This document shows, piece after piece, positions 10,301 to 21,642 of a stretch of 64,000 nt of DNA. The position numbers and the translations under genes were made by a program. Within the stretch, counting starts at the first letter, position 1, and each line of letters begins with the position of its first letter. A model generated the notes under the pieces. That model was not told the DNA's origin and did not search any database. It saw only the letters and a program-made list of their open reading frames with translations. The DNA comes from Taudactylus pleione (taxonomy: Eukaryota; Chordata; Amphibia; Anura; Myobatrachidae), in NCBI GenBank assembly GCA_031769625.1, contig JAUIMM010000178.1, positions 29,406,001 through 29,470,000 on the forward strand, read 5' to 3'.

Positions 10301-11347
10301 TTCCCGTTACCTCCCCCAAACACTCGCCTTCCGAAGTGCTGTATTCTGCATCCAGCGTCGGGAGCCGGCTCTTTGGCAGCAGGGTGAGTATGTAGTTTGT
10401 GTGTGTGGGGCTTGTAAGTGTGTATGAGTGACTGTGTGTATGCATGAGTGTGTGTGTGTGACCCCTGGTGTATGTGTGTGCCCCCCCGCCGGAATGGGCA
10501 CTGGGAGAACTACATCTCCCAGCAGCCCTTGCCCCTACCACCAGCCCCTGGAGCCTCCCAGGAGCCCCCGGGACTCCCAGCAGCCCACTCTCTAGTAACA
10601 AGAGAGATGGGAAGCCACCGGGAGCCGCGGAGACCACCAGAGACCCCCGGCCAGGTAGGTGAAATTTTCTTACGAGGCGCGGGGATTTCAGAGCTGATAT
10701 AGTGACCCCGTGGCCACTATTTTTTTAATTGGATACCGTGGGTATCGGGAGCGCATATACCTGCGGTAATCCTAAACTGGGCATGAGGGACACAAGTTTT
10801 ATATTCTGTATATGCCCCTTAGTGTTTGTCCCTCTGCTTTAATTATTGTCATGCCAAAGCAGACTTTTCCCGGGAATTGGACTTGTTTGAAATTAAAGAA
10901 TAATTTTTCACATAAATGAAATAAGAACGGTAAAACAGGGAAAAAAATGAAACTTTGTATCAGTAAATATAAAGCCCATCATTGTGATATATCTTTAATG
11001 GTTTAGGCAGCATAAGTCAACAAAGCACTCGGACGTCTGTTTTTTCATTGAGTTACTTCACTAAAATCATCACTGCTCTGCTTCCTTTTGTCATACATTA
11101 ATGTTTAGTGAAAACTGCATCAAAATCCGTCCAGTGGTTCTCGAGATTAGCCTAAACAGACAGACAGATGCCTACCAGGGAATTTATTTTATACTGTTTA
11201 TAAATAGATACTGGCTGATATGCTGTAATGCTATACCCTGAAAAGAATGTTATTTTTACAGGTATTTTTTCTCTGTGTGTGTAGACAGTGTTTTCAGCTT
11301 TCAACTTCTCAAGGTGGATGACACACTAATAGTATCTACAGTATATA
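10301..11347. other. Unassigned sequence with a GT-rich microsatellite and a GC-rich patch
   Basis: 10395-10485 is an impure (TG)n tract. 10485-10665 is GC-rich with repeated 'cccagcagccc' and 'ggagcc' words and no supported protein. Near 11120 the text 'caaaatccgtccagtggttctcgagattagcc' looks like a dispersed repeat I cannot name. Confidence 0.45.
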
Positions 11348-12963
11348 CAGTCAGGTGCATAAGTATTGGGACATTGACAGAATTTTCATGTTTTGGCCTC
11401 TATTCACCACCACAATGGCTTTGAAATGAAACAAACAAGATGTGCTTTAACTGCAGTCTTTCAGATTTAATTTGAGGGTAATTACATCCAAATCAGGTGA
11501 ACGGTGTAGGAATTACAACGGTTTCTATATGTGCCTCCCACTTTTTAAGGGGCCAAAAGTAATGGGACAAACTAAACAATCCTAAATCTAACTTTCACTT
11601 TTTAATACTTTGTTGCAAATCCTTTACAGGCAATTACAGCCTGAAGTCTGGAACGCATAGACATCACCAGACGCTGGGTTTCATCCCTGGTGATGCTCTG
11701 CCAGGCCTCTACTGCAAATGTCTTCAGTTCCTGCTTGTTCTTGGGGCATTTTCCCTTCAGTTTTGTCTTCATCAAGTGAAATGCATGCTCAATCAGATTC
11801 AGGTCAGGGGATTGACTTGGCCATTGCATAACATTCCACTTTTTAGTCTTAAAAAACTCTTTGGTTGCTTTTGCAGTATGCTTTGGGTCATTGTCCATCT
11901 GCACTGTGAAGCGCCGTCCAATGAGTTTTGAAGCATTTGACTGAATATGAGCATATAATATTGCCCGAAACACTTCAGAATTCTTTCTGCTGCTTTTGTC
12001 AGCAGTCACATCATCAATAAATACAAGGGAGCCAGTTCCATTGGCAGCAATACATGCCCACACCATGACACTACCACCACCATGCTTCACTGATGAGGTG
12101 GTATGTTTTGGATCATGAGCAGTTCCTTTCCTTCTACATACTCTTCTCTTCCCATCACTCTGGTACAAGTTGATCTTTGTCTCATATGTCCATAGGATGT
12201 TGTTCCAGCACTGTAATGGCTTTTTTAGATGTTGTTTGGCAAACTCTAATCTGGTCTTCCTGTTTTTGTGGCTCACCAATGGTTTACATCTTGTGGCGAA
12301 CCCTCTTTATTCACTCTTGTGAAGTCTTCTCTTGATTGTTGACTTTGACACATATACACCTACCTCCTGGAGAGTGTTCTTGATTTGGCCAACTGTTGTG
12401 AAGGGGTTTTTCTTCACCAGGGAAATAATTCTTCTGTCATCCACCACAGTTGTTTTCTGTGTTCTTCCGGGTCTTTTGGTGTTGCTGAGCTCTCCGGTGC
12501 ATTCTTTCTGTTCCAAACAGTTGATTTGGCCACACCTAATGTTTTTGCTATTTCTCTGATGGGTTTGTTTTGATTTTTCAGCCTAATGATGGCTTGCTTC
12601 ACTGATAGTGACAGCTTTCTGGATCTCATATTGAGAGTCGACAGCAACTGATTCTAAATGCAGACCTTTTACCTGCTTAATTGATAATGAAATAATGAAG
12701 GAATAGCCCACACCTGTCCATTAAATAGCTTTTGAGTTGATAGTCCCATTACTTGTGGCCCCTTAAAAAGTGGGAGGCACATATAGAAACCGTTGTAATT
12801 CCTACACTGTTCACCTGATTTGGATGTAATTACACTCAAATTAAATCTGAAAGTCTGCAGTTAAAGCACATCCTGTTTGTTTCATTTCAAAGCCATTGTG
12901 GTGGTGAATAGCGGCCAAAATATGCAAATTCTGTCAATGTCCCAATATTTATGCACCTGACTG
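11348..12963 (-). mobile_element. Complete Tc1/mariner element with long inverted repeats
   Basis: The 1616-bp element starts and ends with CAGTCAGGTGCATAA and its complement and is flanked by TA on both sides (11346-11347, 12964-12965), the Tc1 target duplication. Inverted repeats of about 225 bp match with few differences, including the block 'ttcacctgatttggatgtaa'. It holds one broken transposase gene on the minus strand. Confidence 0.95.
11602..12647 (-). pseudogene. Tc1 transposase, inactivated
   Basis: The gene would encode the cut-and-paste transposase of the surrounding element. From the N-terminus it has a helix-turn-helix segment 'LSLSVKQAIIRLKNQNK' and 'IAKTLGVAKSTVW', a second DNA-binding part 'GRTQKTTVVDDRRIISLVKK', then the DDE domain. 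A frameshift lies near 12520 and an in-frame TAA near 12305 (after RRLHKSE). In the catalytic domain the usual WSDETK reads WTYETK, so the first catalytic Asp is Tyr. The second Asp (QMDNDPKHTAK) and the Glu (LNLIEHAFH) remain. Three independent lesions make the copy dead. Confidence 0.93.
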
Positions 12964-12975
12964 TATATGCATACG

Positions 12976-12978
<3 letters not shown>

Positions 12979-13009
<31 letters not shown>
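12979..13009. repeat. (TA)n microsatellite next to the Tc1 right end
   Basis: An uninterrupted TA run directly beyond the TA-flanked Tc1 terminus. It may be the kind of AT-rich target such elements prefer. Confidence 0.9.
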
Positions 13010-13012
<3 letters not shown>

Positions 13013-14083
13013 CAGTATATGTGTGTTTGTGTTTGTGTGGACAGAAAGTGAGAGAGATAAACGGTTAGATACTATTAATGTGTCATCCTACTTGAGAAAG
13101 TGAAAATCCTGTACATTCATTATGCTTTTAATATATTAGAATACTCTGCTCTGAAAAAGAAGACATAGAGCCCTGTTAATAGCGAGGACAGTTTGATGTC
13201 TATAATGCAAAGGCAGTGTGAATCCTCCTTGACCCTGAGATTTCAGTGTTCATTTCATTCAAGAAAGGGCACTTTGGAGAAGGTGTCATTTACCATCTAG
13301 CTCAAGTAAAAAAAAAATCATTTTTTATGTGATAGACATTTCTTTACTCTTGTCAGTAACAAGCACTTGCCAAGGATAACATAAAATTAAACGGTGTGTT
13401 AGACATGGAGAGAATGGGTTATGATGGTCAGTCAAAGACATGAATTAATATTATTCTTGCTTTGATAGCAGGAACAAATCTTTATAATTTACTTTGTGAG
13501 AAATTGCATATTACTGTATATGAATTACATTTTTGTGTGCTGATGTTATTTTTACAGTACACATCTTTTAAATGTAATTTTTATGATATCCATTTTAAGC
13601 TATCAAACAAACTAAACACAGACATCACTTGCTGTGTTGGACACGTTTGAAAATCAAGTGAACCCAACAGGGTGCCACCAAAACCTTACAATAGCAATTT
13701 AGAAAATAATGAGCTAGTTACTGAAACTACAGCAAAAGCAGAGTATTGTTAACAGGGTCTGTCGAAAGCATTTGTGTTAAATATATAGCATATATAGCAT
13801 TTATATAGCATTTAAGAGCCCCAAGTAAATGGTAATAGTGTAAGTATAAGAGACTTATGGAGCATACACACCAGGGCCGGCTCTAGGGTGTTCGACTGGT
13901 GGTGGATAAAAATTATTTGAAAAATATTGCAGGAAAGTCCAGGAATGATGATGTTCGTCCATGCAAGATGACGTTTTGCCTCTTTCTGAGTTCCGTTTTT
14001 TTGGAGGGAAAAATCCGAACTCAACGTGCAAACTCGAACCTATCCGAGCCTGCACATCCCTAATATATATACATACAGGTATA
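13010..14083. other. Unassigned AT-rich sequence with one hAT-like terminus
   Basis: No protein is supported. At 13872 the text CAGGGCCGGCTCTAGG resembles the left terminus of the hAT MITE at 36775 (CAGGGCCGGCCCTAG), but I find no matching right end or 8-bp duplication, so it may be a truncated copy. Confidence 0.45.
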
Positions 14084-14085
14084 TA

Positions 14086-14495
14086 CAGGTTGAGTCTCCC
14101 ATATCCAAAATCCTTTGGATAATGGAATATTCCGTATTTTGGAATATCTGCATTTAACAATGAAATATCTTGGGAATGGGACCCAAATATACACACAGGA
14201 TGTATTTATGTATTATATACACCTTATACACACAGCCTGCAGGTAATTTTATACAATATTTTCTATAATTTTGTGGCTCAAACAAAGTTTGTGTACAGAA
14301 ATGAAATTCATTTATGTTTCATATACACTCTGTAAACACAGCCTGCAGGTCATTTTATACATTATTATTTAATAATTTGTGCCTTAGACAAAGTTTGTGT
14401 ACATTGAACCATCAACAATCAAAGATTTCATTATCTCAGTCATGCCAACAAAAATTTCGTATTTCAGAATATTTGGATATGGGAGACTCAACCTG
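14086..14495. mobile_element. Tc1/pogo-type MITE with TA target duplication
   Basis: Both ends read CAGGTTGAGTCTCCCATATC in inverted orientation (22 matching bases) and are flanked by TA at 14084-14085 and 14496-14497. The terminus resembles the CAGGTTGAGTATCCC ends of Tigger-group elements in mammals. The interior contains a diverged tandem duplication of about 105 bp, each copy with 'cacacagcctgcaggt' or 'aacacagcctgcaggt'. Confidence 0.85.
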
Positions 14496-14511
14496 TATTT
14501 ACAGTATATGC

Positions 14512-14514
<3 letters not shown>

Positions 14515-14567
<53 letters not shown>
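14515..14567. repeat. (TA)n microsatellite
   Basis: A long TA run broken once by TG, beginning about 20 bases after the MITE end. Confidence 0.92.
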
Positions 14568-14570
<3 letters not shown>

Positions 14571-14712
14571 AAATGTACACAATTTAATAACAATGTACAT
14601 ATATCAATTACAACATGAATATATTGTGTAGAAAATTATGAAGCCACAGAAAAGATGCATAAAAAAGCACATAAGTATTTTAAAACACATGCAGCATGGC
14701 TCTTTCAAGTGA

Positions 14713-14786
14713 GATTCCACACTACTGGCATATATTAGGCAGTTCGTATGATTCCACACTACTGGCATATATTAGGCAGTTCGTAT
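14713..14786. repeat. 37-bp exact tandem duplication
   Basis: Two identical neighbouring copies of a unit starting gattccacactactggcata. Exact identity suggests a recent duplication. The following stretch to 15290 has no recognisable feature. Confidence 0.9.
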
Positions 14787-15290
14787 GGAGACGTGTTGTA
14801 ATCCATATAGGGGGGATTAGTATAAAACAAAAGTTCCAGTTGCCCCCATAACTGGGATGTATATAGCCATTTTTGTGAGCGCTTCACAGCGCTTACCTCT
14901 ACCTCCCCCCTAAGTCTGAGTCCCGCAAGCAGCAGTATTCCTTCAAAAAGGATAAGTATGAATTGGTCGCGCTCCCAAATATGGGGTGCAGCTGATAACC
15001 CCAAGCGGAGAATCACCAACCGCTATGATTTCTAAGTACAAATAATACAACAGTGGGTAATCTGCTCTCCCTTTGTTATGATAATTATTAACTTCAAATA
15101 AAAGGATAATATCAACAACTATCGTGTCAGTCCAACAATAAGTGGAACAGGTAATTTTTAATGAAGTTTGATAAAAATACACGGCTTTTTGCTCCAAATT
15201 GAATACGGCCCATAGTCACCTATTTATACTATTTTTTATGGATATCAATTAAGAAACAGAAATGAAGTCCAACTTTAGAGATTCACTTTT

Positions 15291-15488
15291 AGGGGTAAAT
15301 TTACTAAAGTGAGAGTTTTTAGAAGAGAGTTTTATAAGACATGTTGCCATAGCAACCAATCAGATTCCAGCTATTATCTTCTAAACGGTGTTAGTTAAAT
15401 GTTTAGTAGAACCTCATTGGTTGCTATAGGCAACATCTCTTATAAAACTCACTTCTAAAAACTCTCACTTTAGTAAATTTACCCCTTA
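15291..15488. mobile_element. 198-bp foldback MITE
   Basis: Almost the whole element folds on itself. The ends AGGGGTAAATTTACTAAAGT and its complement continue inward through 'gagagtttttagaag' and 'gagttttataag'. The first 20 bases are identical to the right terminus of the giant palindrome at 52317-55055. Flanking bases are TTT and TAA, so the target duplication is unclear. Confidence 0.82.
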
Positions 15489-15519
15489 AACTTAGTTGAA
15501 ATAGCTCAACACACTAGAT

Positions 15520-16112
15520 CCATATTCAAATATATAAGAGAACATGGGTTCCAATCCACCCGAGAACCATGATGTTTTTAGACTTCACAATGCAATACTA
15601 TAGCAGAGATTTAAATGCTTTGCATATCCACAAAAGTGGTGATAACAAGGAATCGTCTTATCCAGTAGATATTGTAATGCAAAGATCCCCTATGTTTATT
15701 TATAAATTTAACCGTAGATCTAGTGAAGTTAGACATATTTTTTTTAAAAAAATTGAGATTCTTAAATTTTATAAAATCTTGAATGCAGAATTAGGAACAC
15801 AACCCAAAAATTATTTTTAAGAAGGTAGAGAATAAAAAAAATATTCTGGCCCCTAGTCACTTTAAATCTTCTTCCTTGAGCAAAGATGAAAAATTTTGAA
15901 AAAACATGGAACACAGTTTATCTCGACATGTCATCTTGAAACAAAATGGGGATCCTAAAGTTGTAAAAATACAAGGTATAGAACATATTAAATTAATTAT
16001 AAGAGGTGATAGGTTCAGAAGTCTCTGCAGAAGGGAAGCCTTCTGGATCTTTTCCTTAGGAACCCTTTCACCACTAGGTCTAAATGACAACATTGAAAAT
16101 AATAATATCTAG
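15520..16112 (+). pseudogene. Penelope-like element fragment: RT end and GIY-YIG endonuclease end
   Basis: The fragment would belong to a Penelope-like retroelement, in which a reverse transcriptase is fused to a GIY-YIG endonuclease. The first part contains FLDFTMQYY followed by 'EVRHIFFKKIEILKFYKILN' and 'NILAPSHFK', which fits the RT-to-linker region. The second part (15906-16112) contains HVILKQNGDPKVVKIQGIEH and RREAFWIFSLGTLSPLGLN, the conserved C-terminal end of the endonuclease in vertebrate copies. Stops and a frame change between 15820 and 15906 separate the parts. The 5' part of the element is missing. Confidence 0.68.
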
Positions 16113-18137
16113 CATGTTTTAATTTATGGCTGATATTTTATCTTCACTGGGTCAAATAGTAACAATAATAAATAAGGGCATAAGAGTACCAGCTAATTTG
16201 TAACTGTAGCCATATTGATTTATGGCTAAGTTTAAGTCAGAATACCACACACTTTATTCTTGTTATAATACATAGGTACCCACATACAGTAACTTGAGCA
16301 ATGTATATAGGAGGTCAAATTAGTTAGATACAGGAGGTATAGGATTTATGTGTATTATACTAGTAAGGTAGATAGGGCATGAATTGTATGTGTATTATTC
16401 ACTGTAAACATGTGGGTTTATGAGTGGAAGCCAGTAGAAATGACATGAGCAGCTAGGTAGTCTATTAGTAATGCAGGGACAGGAGAAAAGGGTTTGTGCT
16501 GCTGGCAGTTAGAGACTGGTCACATGGCTGTAGAGTGGGGAGATATAGGAGCTGGGGTGGCAGTTAAGTCAGTTGGCTGATCCCCCTCAAGCGCTCAGGT
16601 CAGGGTGCCTCCGGCGCTGCTTGGACGTAGAGTGTTTGCTAGTAGCGGCGTTTAGGAGCCCCTGTCACTGGAGCCAGTAGGGCTTACCTTGCCGGCAGAA
16701 GGGCACCAGTACTCGCTACGCTCCGGGCGGCTGTGCTCACTGTGCTCCAGCGGAAGCGGGTAGCCGGGCAACAGGAGTACGTCAGAGGAAGGGCGGCGTC
16801 TGCCCTGACGATGGTAGAGGCGGAGCGGAGGCTGGGCTGTCTACACCAACGAGGGCTATAGCGGAGATTGGCCACAGTAGCTGCAGAATAAACCAGGGGG
16901 CGTGGCAGTCATCTGGCCCCCTGGTGCAGTGACTAAGTCCAGCAACAGGCAGCAGAGGCCAGGCAGCAGAGTCCCTGTCCATTGTGATGGAGGTGCGGAG
17001 GAGCCGTTAGGGAGCGAGTGAGTAAGATACTGCACTGCAAGTAAAGATTAACTGACAGCAGTATTCCCTGCACTCAGGAATATAGGATAAATAATAGTGA
17101 TACTGTCACTCAGATTAAAGATAGCAGGTTTCAGCTCTTATTATAGAAAGGACAGAGGAGCAGAGACAGCCCTGAAGGGAAATATATAAGCTGATAACTA
17201 ACTTTAACAGTCAGCTACATCAAGCAATAAAGGCAAGCGAAGGAGCGTTAGTGAGGAGGATAATTGGAATTCAGGAAGTTTTCATTAAGACTTTGTAATC
17301 TCTAATTGGGAGAGTTATACAAAGAAGGAAAAGGATACATATAGTTTAAACTATAGACTATACAGCTCAGCATCAGCTTAGCTCAGGGATACTGGACTAC
17401 ATATCCTAATACTACAAACATTGGATAGCAGCGTATTATAGCTGTACATATATGCACTGGCTTCACTCCACAGACTCACATGTAATTGTTATTATATTTG
17501 TCGGTGTTGGTAAACTGTGTTTATTCACCCCAGCCCTTAAAGGACACTGCATTGAACTGGGGTGCATATATGAACTTCTTTATTTACCCAGCTAAGTGCA
17601 ACGAGGGGATTTGTGCTACAAGGTTCTGGACAAGTAGAGACTTATTACCAGATAATATTGTAGACTTGAAGGCGAATATAGAGAGTTTAGCTTAATAATT
17701 TGGGTTAAGTATATGTATATATTGCCATTTACTATTCCATTTGCATATGGAAACCAAGTTACGTTATGTTTGTAATGTAAGAATGTCGTGAAATTATTTA
17801 ATTTACTTTCTGCATGATATAAAGTGGAAAGCTATTACCAAGTGGTTGTGTAATAATTACCTCAATAGGAATCGAAAGATTCATAACCATCGGAGGACGG
17901 AGAGATCTGGAATGAAGAAATAAAAGGTGGTCAATTATGTGTATGTACACATAGCATTACATACTTTTAGTTACAGCCAACATACATAGCATTACATACT
18001 TTTAGTTACAGCCAACATTTATTTACATAAGAATAGTTATTATAACCTCAAATAAGTGAGGGTTACATAACAAAAAACTAATTGGGTATAAAGAGGCAAA
18101 TTCATAAATAAAGGTTATTTTGAACTAAAACACTAAC
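16113..18137. other. Unassigned sequence, possibly element-derived, with a CpG-rich patch
   Basis: 16560-17000 is richer in G, C and CpG than the surroundings but has no supported protein. It could be the promoter region of an unrecognised element. 17949-18018 is an exact 35-bp tandem duplication (unit acatagcattacatactttt...). The rest shows nothing. Confidence 0.4.
17949..18018. repeat. 35-bp exact tandem duplication
   Basis: Two adjacent identical copies beginning acatagcattacatactttt at 17949 and 17984. Confidence 0.9.
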
Positions 18138-18998
18138 AGGGGTATTCAATATGGGTGCGATAACATCGTTTTTGCGTTAATATCGCAATTATGACGTCAT
18201 TATCGCAGGTTTTACTTTTACACCCTATTCAATTTCAAAGACTTATCACAGCTTTGACAAGTCTTTGATAAAAAACGGTGATAACTTTTAACCATTGAAT
18301 AGGTGTCGAAAAAAAGTGCAGAACTGGGGTTTAGGGGTGCAGGCTTAAAAAAAATAGCCTGCACCCCTGAGAAAGACATTTAAAAAAGGACTGTGTCAAA
18401 AAAAGTAAAAAAAAAAAATAGGGACACCCCAAAAAATGAATTTAAAAATTGGGGTGCAAAAAAATATGGGAAAAAATTGTTAAACAATAGGGAAATAGGT
18501 TCAGGGCTATTCTGCAAGTATGCGGCAGATGTTTTCTAGAATAGAATTATAGCGGCAGGTGCACAAATACAGAATTTTTAAAAAATTACTTTAGGGACAC
18601 CAAAATATGCTAGTACCCATTTTCATGTACCCCAAATTTGATGGGACCACTTAAAAAAACGAAAAAAATACCCTAAGTGCTCTTCTGCATCACTTCTTCA
18701 ATGTCGGGAAAAAAACACCTGCTGCGGTTATTTAAATCCCCGACTTTCAATTAAAGGCAAAACGGGGGTACCCATAGTGTTCCCCCATGTTTTTTCAACT
18801 TTAGGGGGGTCTAACAATTATTTTAAGGAAAAATTTGTAACTTTATGCAAATCCAACTTCGGAGTTTCCCACTTTCATTAATTTTATATTGAATACGGGG
18901 ATAAGCGGGAGCGTGCACCAGACTTTAACGCAGAACAAAACTCCGATATGAAACGTTAACGTCGACAGTGAAGTTAACGTTTCATATTGAATACCCCT
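18138..18998. mobile_element. 861-bp MITE with AGGGGTATTCAATATG termini
   Basis: The ends AGGGGTATTCAATATG and CATATTGAATACCCCT are perfect inverted copies. The interior is A-rich with short hairpins (for example 'gcaggct...agcctgc' near 18340) and no transposase. No target duplication is obvious, so the superfamily is open. Confidence 0.75.
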
Positions 18999-19127
18999 CT
19001 ATGGCTGTTTCCAAAACTTACAGATCCTTGATTTGTTAGTAGCGTAAAAGTATATTGTGAAGTCGGTATAAAAACATCAAGGGTGGATTTGAACCCAGGT
19101 CCTCTTATATTTTTTAATGTGGATATA

Positions 19128-19610
19128 GGGCCTCATTCAGAGGTGGTCGTTAGATGCAAGCGGTCGCTCTGAATCAGGGCGGTCGCTTGCATCCTGAATG
19201 GCCGCCTCCTTGTCGATCGTTAAGCTGTGGGTTAACAGCCACAGCTCTAACAACCAACATGGGGCTAATGACCAGACCCTAGGGTGACCACCCACAGCTA
19301 TAGCGAGCGGCCAAAATGATGGTCGCGATGGTCAAGACTATCGCGATTATCGGGCTTGCGACGAGACCCTTGCGGTATGGTCTCGTTGCCGCAAGCCCTG
19401 GAGTGCTTTTGGCTCTATCAGAGCCAAAAGCACTCCCACTGACATCACTAGTGATGTCAGTGGGGCCGGCCCCAGACGGTAGGCGTTCCCATGGGAACGC
19501 CTCCGTCTGGGCATCCACGCCCCCGGCACGCCCACCAAAGGACGCGCACTTGGCCAACAACGACCCGCTTGCGAGCGCTCAGCGCTCGCGAGCGGGTCTG
19601 AATTAGGCCC
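19128..19610. mobile_element. Harbinger-type MITE, family A, copy 2
   Basis: The left end is GGGCCTCATTCAGAGG and the right end GGGTCTGAATTAGGCCC. The flanking ATA/TTA is a near-TTA duplication. Internal hairpins match family A: the palindrome CACTGACATCACTAGTGATG around 19436-19462, 'cttttggctctatcagagcc', and 'atggtcgcgatggtcaagac'. Confidence 0.82.
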
Positions 19611-19908
19611 TTACTTTGCACACAGGCTGGATGTTGATTACACTGTTTGCAGAAAGAAACACTGGAACTTGCTTTGCACACAGGTTAGATGTTGATTACA
19701 CTGTTGCAGAAAGAAGACACTGGAGACCCTGGAAACTAACAAGAGAAACATGGGAACCTGGAACATGACTCAACTAGTTCACTAGGAGTAACAATTGTTG
19801 ATCAGGCAACTTCCTGGAGTTCTGGGGGTGGATTTATACCCAGGGGTAGCAGATTATTGGAGTACAGCGTCAGCTGACTGAGATCATGCTACCATTGGTT
19901 AGGAGGAC

Positions 19909-20398
19909 TGTCACATGAGAAGAACTGTCATGGTGCACCCATGATGGGAACTCCGATCCCCAACATACACAGCCAACCATGGAAGTCCGCAGAAAGCACC
20001 TAAGGCAGAATACTCAGCATCTCGCCCATCACTGCACCAGACGTCTGACCACAAGGAAGTCAGGGGAAGCCGGCACGGAGGTAAGAGATAGCCGATCCTA
20101 GGCTGAACCCTGACAGAGCTATTTCAGCTAAGTTTACAAGTGAATCTGGAAGCAAAGCACAGTGGAAGCAAAGCACAGTGCCCCTGATGCCGGACAAGCT
20201 GGCCAGGCGATAGGCCGGGATGGTGGTTAGCATTAGGGTGCCAGGACCTACATTGTCCACAGATATTGTGTATGCTGTCTGTAAGTCAGAGTGGCAAACC
20301 TGACTTGATGTTGGCTATGAAGTTTCTGCTAAGCTGCAGTGAATAACCGGTCCATTTTTTACCGTACTGGTGGATGTGTTTCTTCCCACCTTGTGACA
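19909..20398 (+). other. Candidate 5' LTR of the gypsy element
   Basis: The end at 20398 is placed because TGTGACA is followed after two bases by the primer-binding site. The proposed start at 19909 reads TGTCACA, the inverted complement of that end, as LTR termini usually are. There is no second LTR to confirm it, and upstream text at 19611-19908 (with a 54-bp tandem duplication and a 'tttatacc' motif) could also belong to the LTR. Confidence 0.45.
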
Positions 20399-20400
20399 TT

Positions 20401-20418
20401 TGGTGGCCCGTACGGGGA
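20401..20418 (+). promoter_or_regulatory. Primer-binding site complementary to tRNA-Ile(AAU) 3' end
   Basis: The 18 bases TGGTGGCCCGTACGGGGA are the exact complement of the vertebrate tRNA-Ile(AAU) 3' terminus including CCA, as I recall it. The position two bases after a TGTGACA LTR-type end supports a minus-strand priming role. Confidence 0.75.
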
Positions 20419-20677
20419 ACACACTTGCCAGATGCTTCCTGCAAGGTGAGGACCTGCCAACAAATACAACACCAGAGACCCAGGGGAGCTGTGGCGGTTG
20501 GCTGTTTTTCGGCACTCAGTGTGGTGCTGGGTGAGAGCCTGAGTCGCACGGCAACTGGGTGGGTGAGTAGGGTGAACCGACCCAAAGAAAAATCAGTTTT
20601 AAAATTTGTCATTCTGTGTTTTTTCCTGCAATTGCACCAGCAGGGAGAGGGTTGAGTTATTTGCTTGTTGGAATAAA

Positions 20678-21145
20678 GGGCCTGATTCAGACCCACTCGC
20701 GAGCGGCTGTCCGCTCGCAAGTGGGTCGATGGTGTGCACTGTGTATGCGCACGACGGAGGGAGGACTTTCCTTTCGTTGTGTCTGATCAAAGGGGGCGTG
20801 CTGTCGATGTTGATTGACAGCACGCCCCCTTTGGTGGGCGTGCCTCCCAGACGGGGGCGTTCCCAAGGGAACGCCTACCGTCAGAAGTGGGAGTGATTTT
20901 GGCTCTGATAGAGCCAAAATCACTCCGGGCCTTGCGGTTGAGAAACTCAACCGCAGGCTCCGGCTCGCAGTGGCGATGGTCGCGATGGTCAAGACCATCG
21001 CGGCCATCAACCTGCACGCTCGTATAGGCTGTGGGTGGTGACCCACAGCTATACGAGCGTCCAGGAGGACGCTCCATTTTTATGGAGGACGGCCCTCATT
21101 CAGAGCGAGCGCTCTGCTCAGAGCGTCCGGATCTGAATGAGGGCC
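20678..21145. mobile_element. Harbinger-type MITE, family A, copy 3
   Basis: The ends are GGGCCTGATTCAGACCC and GGATCTGAATGAGGGCC, flanked on both sides by AAA. It shares the inner hairpins of family A: 'tgtcgatgttgattgacagc', 'gattttggctctgatagagc' and 'gatggtcgcgatggtcaaga'. It lies in the leader between the primer-binding site and gag. Confidence 0.85.
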
Positions 21146-21324
21146 AAAGTCCTAATTGGTTTGTGTGTTTGGTTAAAGCTGGGAAGAGCAGCCCAGAAAA
21201 AACTTAAGAGAAAATAAATTGCAATTAAAGGGGAAGGTTTTTTTTTTGTTTTGTTGTTTTCTCCTGAAGCACACACACAGAAGTGTTAATGCTATAAGTT
21301 ATTGTGTAAGACATCTATCATTGT

Positions 21325-21507
21325 GCAAACATGTTGGTCAACCTGATGATAACATCAGGTTCAGCATGTTTGCAGAGGATTTATTGTGCCTACACTGAAC
21401 GACTGCTCGTTCAGTGTAGGCACATCACAGACTGACAAATGACTGCACGATTACAAGGTCGTAATCGTGCAGTCTTTTACTTGTCTTCTAGTGGATAGGC
21501 ACCTTAA
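21325..21507. mobile_element. Three tandem hairpins ending at TTAA; probable MITE remnant
   Basis: Three stem-loops follow each other: an imperfect one at 21325-21373 (GCAAACATG...CATGTTTGC with inner AACCTGATG...CATCAGGTT), a perfect 18-bp stem at 21385-21424 (TGTGCCTACACTGAACGA, loop CTGC), and a perfect 14-bp stem at 21441-21474 (GACTGCACGATTAC). The right end GTGGATAGGCACC is followed by TTAA (21504-21507). That resembles the TTAA-flanked elements at 9452 and 58598. No left terminus was identified. Confidence 0.55.
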
Positions 21508-21642
21508 CTTAAAAGAGGAGTTGTTTCCATATATCTCTCTCCTCACTTTTACTTTTCATTTTCCAATATTAGTTAGCATTAGCTAACAGTGGCTTATGAT
21601 GAGGGAAGCTAAGCTTAAATTTACTACACAACCTGAAAACAG

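Noticed and set aside
16684..16982. GC-rich frames that could be a first exon with CpG-rich promoter
   Set aside because: There is no domain, no convincing splice context and no continuation; the patch could equally be an element promoter.
19279..19606. Overlapping open frames on both strands around 19.3-19.6 kb, and likewise at 20.7-21.1 kb
   Set aside because: They fall inside GC-rich, hairpin-rich Harbinger MITEs; palindromes keep frames open on both strands.
21385..21474. Bacterial-style terminators or a CRISPR-like repeat array
   Set aside because: The hairpins have different stems, there are no repeat-spacer units, and the context is eukaryotic.
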